Shown here: one piece after another, positions 1 through 5,958 of the stretch
Layout: the number at the start of each line of letters is the position of its first letter
Numbering within the stretch: the first letter of the stretch is position 1
Source: Fusobacterium sp.
GTDB lineage: Bacteria; Fusobacteriota; Fusobacteriia; Fusobacteriales; Fusobacteriaceae
Reading direction: 5' to 3'
Length of the DNA stretch: 8,290 nucleotides
NCBI GenBank assembly: GCA_020024855.1
Contig: JAHHTB010000079.1
Coordinates: forward strand, 1-8,290
Made by a program: the position numbers and the translations under genes
The notes under the pieces: generated by a model
The model's database searches: none
Seen by the model: only the letters and a program-made list of their open reading frames with translations
What the model was told of the DNA's origin: nothing

Positions 1-57
1 ATTTATTATGGACCAGTAGAAGGATATAAAGGAAGATAGTTGATATTTTAAAAGCAG

Positions 58-336
58 AGACATACCTAATCCATACATAGAGATAACTTTTTCTTCTAAG
101 TTAGAGATATCACGCGAATATTTTGGAACAATTTTAGGTTCAAATTCACTATTTCTATCGTGTGGGATATCAAGTTCTATTTCTCCAAAAGAAGATTTAA
201 CTTTCTTTTTAGAATATCCATTTCTAGAGTTATCACACTCTTCTTTTTTCTCATATTTTTCATATCCTAGTAGCAGACTTAAAATTTCCTTTTCTAAAAA
301 TTTCTTTGATAAGTTCTTTTGTGGTAATAAAGACAT
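58..336 (-). pseudogene. Truncated IS256-family (mutator-type) transposase, N-terminal part
   Basis: Reading from the ATG at 336, the first ~93 codons match the N-terminal region of IS256 transposases. Recognisable pieces are LGYEKYEKKE (residues 23-32), SRNGYSKKKVKSSFGEIELD (37-56), IPHDRNSEFEPKIVPKYSRD (57-76) and EEKVISMYGLGMS (81-93). In intact members the last piece is followed by a T/SRDI-type helix and later by the DDE catalytic core. Here it is followed by unrelated residues, although the frame stays open to base 1. All catalytic residues would lie in the missing part, so the product cannot transpose. A GGGAG ribosome binding site lies about 8 bases before the ATG and supports this start. 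An upstream in-frame ATG at 381 lacks one. The N-terminus is shorter than usual for the family. Confidence 0.75.
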
Positions 337-338
337 AA

Positions 339-402
339 AAAAATCTCCCTTAATATTAATTAAATTATACTTATAATTCATTAATAATCAAGAGAGATTT
401 TT
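339..402 (-). promoter_or_regulatory. Leader stem-loop covering the transposase ribosome binding site
   Basis: Bases 339-351 and 390-402 form a 13-base inverted repeat. On the minus-strand transcript all 13 positions can pair, with one G-U wobble (348/393). After a single bulged base (389) the stem extends through 352-360 and 380-388 with 8 of 9 positions matching, leaving a loop of about 19 nt. The 3' arm contains the AAGGGAG ribosome binding site, so folding would hide it. Several IS elements (IS10 and IS50 are the classic cases) use such structures to block transposase translation from read-through transcripts that start outside the element. The pairing is directly visible; the function is inferred. 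Confidence 0.55.
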
Positions 403-429
403 ATTTACACAAAACTTATTACACTACAT

Positions 430-469
430 TAGAAATATTAAGAATATAGTAATTTATTTTTAAAAGAGA
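430..469 (+). repeat. 40-bp direct repeat, copy 1
   Basis: This 40-base block recurs at 7548-7587 in the same orientation with a single A/G difference. Extending both copies by 7 bases gives 44 of 47 matches, and all three differences are transitions. It lies between the sulfatase stop codon and the outer end of the IS256 remnant. The two copies bracket the sulfatase/PTS/regulator/outer-membrane-protein block. Its role is unknown; options are a dispersed intergenic element, a recombination scar, or a conserved regulatory stretch. Confidence 0.8.
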
Positions 470-504
470 ATAAAAATATAATAATACTTTTTATTTATTA
501 AAAT

Positions 505-1866
505 TTATAAAGAAATATAATCATCTTTATTTTTACTTGAAGCCATTTCACATTCGCTTTTATTAACTTTATATCCTTTTTTTATTTCAAGTGTTCCTCT
601 TAAAATAGGATCTTCTGTCTCTTCTTGTTTTTTATAAAGAAGTTCTCTCATCTCATTTAAAATATCTTCATATGTAGGATCATTTAACAAATTATTTCTC
701 TCTTCTGGATCATAATAAAGATCAAATAATCCTTCTGTATACTTAGTTTTTTCTTTCAATCCATTTTTCATTAAAAATGTTTTTGGAACGGATTCGTCTA
801 TATTTGAAAGATTTATTTTATTCCAAGTTTTATCATAATACTTGATATATTTATATCTATCTGTTCTCATACATCTTACAGGCTCATATGATGTATGAAA
901 ATTTATTTCTGCAAATATATGCTTATTTATTTCTACCTTATTATCTCTAAAAATTTCTACAAATGATTTTCCTACAAGATACTCAGGTTTTTTTACAGAA
1001 AGTAAGTCACAAATAGTTGGAAAAACATCCAGCTGTGAAATTAACGAATCTGTTACTTTTCCATTTGAAGCAGCTTGAGGAACTCTCATAATAAGAGAAA
1101 CTCCTATTCCTGTATCTGTTAAATTACATTTATTAAAAGGTAAAGCTAAGCCATGATCTGTTGTAAATATTATAATAGAATTCTCATAAAGATTATTTCT
1201 TTTTAGAGCTTCTATTATCTTTTCTATATTTTGATCAGCATAATTTGCTGTTGTCATATATTGAGCATGATCATGTCTATTTTCCTCATTATTTTTTAAA
1301 GGATAAGGAGGATTTATATATCTTTCATCTATACAATCAGCTATTTCTATAGGATATGGTCTGTGTGTACTATGCATTCCATATGCTAAAAAGAAAGGCT
1401 TATTGTCCTTATAATTATCCAACCATTTAACAACCTCTTTTGCATTATTTTTATCCCAAATATGCAAATCTTCTTTTTTAAAAGGAGTAGAATCTGTTGT
1501 AAGTATATCTTCATATCCCATATTATGAAGTCCTTGTTTTTCTAAATCCAAATACCATCCATATTCATGCTGAATTCCACACAAACAAGTATGATAACCA
1601 TTATTTTTTAGAAAAGAAGCTAAATGTTTTTCAGGGCTATATAACGAAAAACCACGCTGTGCCAATCCTAACATTCCATTCTGATGAGGAAATGTCCCTG
1701 TTAAAAGAGCTGCTCTACTAGGAGAGCATGTAGGTCCTGCACAAAAAGCATTTGTAAAAACAAGAGAATCCTCTGCAAATTTTTTTAAATTTTCAGTAGG
1801 AATATCGTATCCATAAGGACTTAACATCCTACCACTATCGTGAGTGTTTATGTACACTACATTCAT
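505..1866 (-). CDS. Cytoplasmic sulfatase, sulfamidase (SGSH)-like
   Basis: This is a formylglycine-dependent sulfatase of the alkaline phosphatase superfamily, 453 aa, which hydrolyses sulfate esters or sulfamates. The maturation motif is C-S-P-S-R at residues 47-51, followed by AALLTG, so Cys47 would become formylglycine. Other active-site candidates are Asp10 (NTHDSGR), His100 (GIQHE), His165/His168 (MHSTHRP) and Asp237-His238 (TTDHG). The stretch CSPSRAALLTG-HQNGMLGL and the C-terminal FDLYYDPEERNNLLND...EETEDP resemble human N-sulfoglucosamine sulfohydrolase, suggesting an amino-sugar N- or O-sulfate as substrate; this is inference. No signal peptide is present, so it acts in the cytoplasm and needs an anaerobic sulfatase-maturing radical SAM enzyme that is not in this window. 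The start is set at 1866 because AAAGGA lies 10 bases upstream; the longer frame from 1935 would overlap the upstream gene. It is the last gene of the operon, 17 bp after the PHP gene. Confidence 0.9.
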   Translation of the reverse strand: MNVVYINTHDSGRMLSPYGYDIPTENLKKFAEDSLVFTNAFCAGPTCSPSRAALLTGTFPHQNGMLGLAQRGFSLYSPEKHLASFLKNNGYHTCLCGIQHEYGWYLDLEKQGLHNMGYEDILTTDSTPFKKEDLHIWDKNNAKEVVKWLDNYKDNKPFFLAYGMHSTHRPYPIEIADCIDERYINPPYPLKNNEENRHDHAQYMTTANYADQNIEKIIEALKRNNLYENSIIIFTTDHGLALPFNKCNLTDTGIGVSLIMRVPQAASNGKVTDSLISQLDVFPTICDLLSVKKPEYLVGKSFVEIFRDNKVEINKHIFAEINFHTSYEPVRCMRTDRYKYIKYYDKTWNKINLSNIDESVPKTFLMKNGLKEKTKYTEGLFDLYYDPEERNNLLNDPTYEDILNEMRELLYKKQEETEDPILRGTLEIKKGYKVNKSECEMASSKNKDDYISL

Positions 1867-1883
1867 CTTAATACCATCCTTTA

Positions 1884-3416
1884 TTATCTTATGAAAATTG
1901 GAGAACTCCATGCAGTTCCTCCATCTTTCTGCCAAACTCTAATTCTAATATTTGAACACTTAGTTGTATCAATAGTTCTTTCTATTCTTCTAGTGTATCC
2001 TGAAACAGGAATTGCCTTAGAAAGCTTTATTTTATAAGCATTATGCCACCAAGGATCTGTTCTATAATATTCAGTAAAGTTAAAGTTTTCTTTTAAAAGT
2101 TCCTTAGCTTCTTCTAAAAGAGGAATAAGTCTTGATGATTCAAATAACTCTTTAACTTTAAATTTATATTCTTTTCCATCAGCTGTAAGAGTTACTATAC
2201 TTTCAAGAGGAGCAGAAATTTCAAATATAAATCCCTCTGTCGTTACAGCACTTGGTCCCATCCATTTCCCAGTTGCAGTTGTTTTATATGATTTCATATG
2301 GAACTTACAACTATCTTCTGTTACATTATAAAGTTTTTGTCCAAAATTACTCCAACATTTTTCAATAGAAAGAATTTTTCCATCAGTTTTAAGAGACCCT
2401 TCCCATTCTTTTGAAACAATATCAGGAAATATTCTTCTATCAGGTCCCCAACCAAAATCAACTTTAAATTTAAATTGAATATTTTCATTCAAAGGTTCTC
2501 TTTCCCATGTTGAAGTATGTGGTATCATCTCTGTTGTAATATTATCCTCAATAATTTCAATTCTGTCTATTGCATTTGAAGATTCTATATCCAAAATAAG
2601 TTTTGAATCCTTTTTAGGAGAAATATTTCCTCCCATTACTATTCCATCAATAGAATAGTCTAATTTTATTCTATCTTTACTTACTCCATAAACTCTTCTA
2701 TTTTTAAATGCGTCCCAAATAGCTTCTTTTGTATTATTTTCAGCAAGCACACCTATATAACCAAATCCATATACACCAGGAACTGAGTGGTTATCTCCTG
2801 AAGCTATTACACCAAATTGATGTCCTTTTTCCCATCCTTTTTCAACAGCAGTAACTCCTGTTCTTGGTCCCATATGAACATGTCTATCCATTCCTATTTG
2901 ACTTTCATCATTTTCACTTGAACCATGTGAAGAATAAATTTCAACAAAAGGAGAAAAGCTATCATTATGAGTTTCCCAATTTTTTCCTCTATGACCAAGT
3001 TGATATGCTAAGTGATGAGGAATAGCTATACAATTTTTATCTCTAAAATGTTCTTCAAGTTCTTCATATCTCATCGGAAAATATGTTTTCTCTTCGTTTC
3101 CTAAAAAGAATACATTGTGATCCCCATCTTTACCTGCTCCTTGCCATTCATAACCCATGAACATTGGAAAACCTTCCTTATTTACTTTTTCAGTAAAATT
3201 TTTTATATATTCCCAATCTGCTTCTACTTTATCTATAGAATATATATCTTCAACTCCAAGTCCACATTCATCTTTTCTCATATAATATGGATAATATGCA
3301 AATGGCCAAAAATCAAATAGTTCTTTTACTTGCTCAAACCATTGAGGAAGTTTTTGTATACTTTCATGGTGTAAATTGCTATGCATATCACTCCACAATA
3401 TTTTATATTTATTCAT
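1884..3416 (-). CDS. PHP-superfamily metal-dependent hydrolase, function unknown
   Basis: This 510-aa protein has an N-terminal metallo-hydrolase region that looks like a PHP (polymerase and histidinol phosphatase) domain, possibly related to DUF3604 proteins. Likely metal ligands lie in the expected order: Asp10 and His12 (WSDMHSN), His16, Glu90 (GYEW), His100, His134-His135 (IPHH), Glu159 and His164 (VEIYSSHG), and Asp208 with His210 (ASGDNH). After about residue 245 the protein turns into a beta-rich region without recognisable catalytic motifs, probably a beta-sandwich accessory domain, and it ends with a Trp-rich segment (DPWWHNAY near residue 465, VWQKDGGTAWSSP near the C-terminus). There is no signal peptide. 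It lies between the NanE-like and sulfatase genes, 19 and 17 bp away, so it probably acts on the same sugar. PHP enzymes hydrolyse phosphoesters or, more rarely, other bonds; the substrate here cannot be read. The start has GGTG 7 bases upstream, a modest site. Confidence 0.75.
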   Translation of the reverse strand: MNKYKILWSDMHSNLHHESIQKLPQWFEQVKELFDFWPFAYYPYYMRKDECGLGVEDIYSIDKVEADWEYIKNFTEKVNKEGFPMFMGYEWQGAGKDGDHNVFFLGNEEKTYFPMRYEELEEHFRDKNCIAIPHHLAYQLGHRGKNWETHNDSFSPFVEIYSSHGSSENDESQIGMDRHVHMGPRTGVTAVEKGWEKGHQFGVIASGDNHSVPGVYGFGYIGVLAENNTKEAIWDAFKNRRVYGVSKDRIKLDYSIDGIVMGGNISPKKDSKLILDIESSNAIDRIEIIEDNITTEMIPHTSTWEREPLNENIQFKFKVDFGWGPDRRIFPDIVSKEWEGSLKTDGKILSIEKCWSNFGQKLYNVTEDSCKFHMKSYKTTATGKWMGPSAVTTEGFIFEISAPLESIVTLTADGKEYKFKVKELFESSRLIPLLEEAKELLKENFNFTEYYRTDPWWHNAYKIKLSKAIPVSGYTRRIERTIDTTKCSNIRIRVWQKDGGTAWSSPIFIR

Positions 3417-3435
3417 ATTTTTTCACCAACCTTGT

Positions 3436-4164
3436 TTAATACTTTAATGGCATTTTTCTTTTATACTTATTCATTACACTTGTAAATCTTAGAGTTGTTA
3501 AATGAGGTCTTGTAATAGCACTTCCTACAACAACTGCATGAGCTCCTAAATAAAGACTTTGTATTGCTTCTTCAGGAGTAGATACTTTCCCTTCCATTAT
3601 CACAATTCCTAATCCTTTACAAATCTGTACCATTTTTGCTAATTCTTCAAAATCAGGAGAATCTGTTGATTTAGGATTATCACCAAATCTATATAGAGTA
3701 GGAGCAACCATATGTGCTCCTAACTCTAAAGCATATTTTGCTTCTTCTGCATTTCTTACATCTGCAAGAATAAGATGATTAGGATATTTTTCTTTTATTT
3801 CTTTTATTATCTCATATGCCTTTTTTCCATTACTATTTATTCTATTTGTAGCATCTACTGCTAAAATATCAGCTCCAGCTTTTACTATTTCATCTACTTC
3901 TTTCATTGTAGGAGTAATAAAAACATCTTCTGTCTCTGAATTTATTTTCCATAACCCTATTATAGGTTTATCCGTAATTTTTCTTACTTTAGAGATATTT
4001 TCTGGAGTATTTATTCTATATCCACAAGTATCTCCCCACTCTCCACACATTACAAGCTTTTCTATTATCTCTGGAGAATATAAAGGATCTGATTTTTTTA
4101 CCTGACAAGATAATATTAAACCATTTTTTAATGTTTCTATTATTTCTTTATTTTTTTCATTCAT
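3436..4164 (-). CDS. NanE-like N-acylmannosamine-6-phosphate 2-epimerase, divergent
   Basis: This 242-aa TIM-barrel protein is of the NanE family, whose known members interconvert ManNAc-6-P and GlcNAc-6-P in sialic acid catabolism. Family landmarks are GLILSCQ (residues 15-21), PIIGLWK (68-74) with Lys73 at the usual catalytic lysine position, DVFITPTMKEVDEI (80-93), ADILAVDAT (98-106), LILADVRNAEEAK (131-143), EGKVSTPEEA (191-200) with Glu191, and GAHAVVVGSAITRP (207-220). It departs from typical NanE in two substrate-facing places. The usual GIRAN reads GYRIN (48-52), and the usual GTTL-GYT stretch reads APTLYRFGDNPKS (154-166). There is also a C-terminal tail of about ten residues (MNKYKRKMPLKY). 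No other sialic acid genes (nanA, nanK, transporter) are present. The substrate may therefore be a related phosphosugar, perhaps a product of the sulfated sugar. AGGA lies about 12 bases before the ATG, a rather long spacing. Confidence 0.82.
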   Translation of the reverse strand: MNEKNKEIIETLKNGLILSCQVKKSDPLYSPEIIEKLVMCGEWGDTCGYRINTPENISKVRKITDKPIIGLWKINSETEDVFITPTMKEVDEIVKAGADILAVDATNRINSNGKKAYEIIKEIKEKYPNHLILADVRNAEEAKYALELGAHMVAPTLYRFGDNPKSTDSPDFEELAKMVQICKGLGIVIMEGKVSTPEEAIQSLYLGAHAVVVGSAITRPHLTTLRFTSVMNKYKRKMPLKY

Positions 4165-4194
4165 GAATAATCACTATCCTAATTTTAAATTATA

Positions 4195-5769
4195 TTATAG
4201 TGTTGAAATATATTCATCAATTTCTGTTCTTATTAAGTTTACAGTTGGACCATATATAACTTGAAGATTTTTTCCTCTTACTACAACATTATGAGCACCT
4301 GTTTGTTTTAATAATTCTTGGTTTATTACATCTAGTTTCTTTACTGTCACTCTAAGTCTAGTTGCACAGTTATCTAAATCAGTTATATTTTCCATTCCTC
4401 CCAAAGCAACTATTATATCTTTGGCTTGCCCTGAAGTATATTTTGTTTTTAAAGATTTTTCTTGTTCTTCATCGTCTTCTCTTCCTGGAGTTTTTGCATT
4501 AAGTTTTTCTATTAAGAATTTGAAGAAAAAATAATTTACTACAAAAATTGGAACTCCTAAAATTATTATCCAAATATAATTAGTCTTTGAGTTTCCTTGG
4601 AAAACTCCAAATAATAGAAATTCTACTAATCCTGCTGAGAAAGTTGAACCAATAGTTACTTTTGCTAATGCTGCAATTACAAATGAAATTGCAAATGATA
4701 TAGCTTCAGCAATAAATAATAAAGGTGAAGCAAATAATAATGCAAATGATATAGGTTCAGTAACTCCTGTTAAAAAGCTTGTAAGTCCTATAGAGAATAA
4801 AAATCCAAAAGCAGCTTTTCTTTTTGGTCCTTTAGGAATAGCTGTATACATAGCAAGACATATAGCTGGCATTGTAAATAACATATGGAAGTATCTTCCA
4901 CTGTTGTAAAGAGCAATGTTAGAAAAATAATGAGCTGTATTTGGATCAGCTAATTGAGCAAGAAAAATACTTTGCCATCCTTCAATAATTTTTCCTCCAA
5001 CTTCTAATGTCCCTCCTGCCGCTGTAGTCCAAAATGGAAGATAAAACACATGATGAAGTCCAATTATATAAAAACCTCTAAGAATAAGCCCATAAATAAA
5101 TGCCCCTACAATTCCAAGTCCTTGAGTTAAAACACCAAAATAAGAAATTATAGATGCTATGGCTGGCCATATAAATACCATAGCTAAAGAAATTATCATA
5201 AATATAATTGTATTGATAATAGGAACAAATCTTGATCCTCCAAAGAATGCTAAAACATCAGGAAGTTTAGTTTTATAATATTTATTATGAACAACTCCTG
5301 TTACGATCCCTGCAAGTACTCCACCAAAAACATTCATATTTAATGTTTTTATTCCGAATTGAACTGCTTGCCCATAAAGACGAATATCTGCTCCTGCAGG
5401 AGCTCCCATATTAAATATACTTAAAAAAGCACCTGTTCCTGTTAAAAGAACAAAATATCCCACAACAGCTGAAAGACCAGCAGCTCCTTTTTCACCTCTT
5501 GCAAGACCTGCTGCTATACCAACTGAAAATATAAGTGGTAAAGCCGCAAAAACTCCATTACCTACTGCATTCATTAATTTAAATAATCCTTGTAAAACTG
5601 AATTATCTAATACTGAATAAGCTTTTATAACTGCTCCTGATGATAATGCAGCTGAAATTCCTAACAATAAACCTGCTACAGGAAGTATTGATATAGGCAT
5701 CATAATTGCCTTACCTAATTGCTGCCCTAAAGCTAATAAACTGTCTTTTAAACTAACTTTTTCTTCCAT
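4195..5769 (-). CDS. PTS permease EIICB, glucose/N-acetylglucosamine superfamily
   Basis: This 524-aa membrane protein takes up a sugar and phosphorylates it. The EIIC part (about residues 8-425) has many hydrophobic segments and family hallmarks: PISILPVAGLLLG (25-37), KLPDVLAFFGGSRFVPI (168-184), GLHHVFYLPFW (237-247), FLTGVTEPISF (332-342) with the conserved G-V-T-E-P loop, and KTPGRED (426-432) just before the linker. The EIIB part (about 447-524) has DLDNCATRLRV with Cys468 as the phosphorylated residue. There is no EIIA domain, so phosphate must come from an EIIA(Glc)-like protein encoded elsewhere. This architecture occurs in PtsG-, NagE- and MalX-type permeases, and the sequence alone does not fix the sugar. 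The operon partners suggest an amino sugar. It is the first gene of the operon, with AGGAGG 6 bases before the ATG and a consensus promoter upstream. Confidence 0.92.
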   Translation of the reverse strand: MEEKVSLKDSLLALGQQLGKAIMMPISILPVAGLLLGISAALSSGAVIKAYSVLDNSVLQGLFKLMNAVGNGVFAALPLIFSVGIAAGLARGEKGAAGLSAVVGYFVLLTGTGAFLSIFNMGAPAGADIRLYGQAVQFGIKTLNMNVFGGVLAGIVTGVVHNKYYKTKLPDVLAFFGGSRFVPIINTIIFMIISLAMVFIWPAIASIISYFGVLTQGLGIVGAFIYGLILRGFYIIGLHHVFYLPFWTTAAGGTLEVGGKIIEGWQSIFLAQLADPNTAHYFSNIALYNSGRYFHMLFTMPAICLAMYTAIPKGPKRKAAFGFLFSIGLTSFLTGVTEPISFALLFASPLLFIAEAISFAISFVIAALAKVTIGSTFSAGLVEFLLFGVFQGNSKTNYIWIIILGVPIFVVNYFFFKFLIEKLNAKTPGREDDEEQEKSLKTKYTSGQAKDIIVALGGMENITDLDNCATRLRVTVKKLDVINQELLKQTGAHNVVVRGKNLQVIYGPTVNLIRTEIDEYISTL

Positions 5770-5811
5770 AATTAACCTCCTAATATTATTTTAATACTAT
5801 TTATTAATCTG

Positions 5812-5840
5812 ATTATAGTTTATAAAAAATAACTTGTCAA
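5812..5840 (-). promoter_or_regulatory. Sigma-70-type promoter of the PTS-sulfatase operon
   Basis: On the minus strand, TTGACA (5835-5840) and TATAAT (5812-5817) are both perfect consensus boxes separated by exactly 17 bp. Transcription would begin near 5805, giving a leader of about 35 nt that contains the AGGAGG of the PTS gene. So strong a promoter in front of a catabolic operon implies that control comes from a repressor, in keeping with the overlapping dyad. Confidence 0.85.
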
Positions 5841-5845
5841 TACAA
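5834..5845. promoter_or_regulatory. Candidate GntR/HutC-type operator over the -35 box
   Basis: The 12-base dyad TTGTCAATACAA (TTGT-N4-ACAA) covers the whole -35 box of the operon promoter. GntR regulators of the HutC subfamily commonly bind short dyads of this kind, and such a regulator is encoded divergently next door. The motif AATACAAAT (5839-5847) recurs inverted as ATTTGTATT at 5875-5883, and TTGTATT also occurs at 5854-5860. The regulator could thus touch several half-sites across the divergent region. Binding is inferred from sequence only. Confidence 0.45.
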
Positions 5846-5876
5846 ATTTTATGTTGTATTATATATATTATAAGAT

Positions 5877-5906
5877 TTGTATTATTTATTGAAATGTTGT
5901 TATAAA
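5877..5906 (+). promoter_or_regulatory. Possible promoter of the GntR gene
   Basis: TTGTAT (5877-5882) and TATAAA (5901-5906) are separated by 18 bp on the plus strand. Both boxes are imperfect. The -35 overlaps one TTGTATT half-site, which would allow autoregulation. In AT-rich DNA such pairs arise by chance, so this is tentative. Confidence 0.3.
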
Positions 5907-5920
5907 AAGGAGGATAAAAA

Positions 5921-5945
5921 GATAAATATATTTACTGTATTTATC
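5921..5945. repeat. Perfect 8-bp inverted repeat in the gntR leader
   Basis: GATAAATA (5921-5928) is inverted as TATTTATC (5938-5945) around a 9-base spacer. It lies between an unused AAGGAGGA motif (about 5907-5914) and the gntR start codon at 5959. It could be a second operator for autoregulation or a weak RNA hairpin. All arms are AT-rich except the outer G/C pair, so the structure would be of low stability. Confidence 0.4.
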
Positions 5946-5958
5946 ATAATAAAGATTT

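Larger units (their letters stand above)
58..427 (-). mobile_element. Remnant left end of an IS256-family insertion sequence
   Basis: The stretch holds the start of an IS256-type transposase gene, its leader with a long inverted repeat, and an outer end rich in TGTGTAA-like sequence at about 403-427, read on the minus strand, which resembles the termini of this family. The outer boundary near 427 is an estimate because the opposite terminus is missing. Protein similarity stops at about base 58 in the middle of the transposase, and the remaining 57 bases do not encode the expected continuation in any of the three minus-strand frames. The element therefore looks like an inactive leftover truncated by deletion or by insertion of other DNA. 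No target-site duplication can be defined. Confidence 0.6.

Noticed and set aside
469..495. AATAAAAA / TTTTTATT inverted repeat after the sulfatase as a terminator
   Set aside because: The stem is only 8 A-T pairs with an 11-base loop and no GC core; it is likely chance in AT-rich DNA and too weak to call.
1867..1935. 23-residue N-terminal extension of the sulfatase frame
   Set aside because: It overlaps the end of the upstream PHP gene, has no ribosome binding site, and precedes the natural start of the fold (MNVVYINTHD), which has a good site.
1840..2037. Plus-strand open frame opposite the sulfatase/PHP junction
   Set aside because: It lies antisense to two well supported genes, has no ribosome binding site and shows no recognisable protein features.
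3117..3320. Plus-strand open frame of 67 codons
   Set aside because: It is wholly antisense to the PHP gene, with the biased hydrophobic composition typical of a shadow frame.
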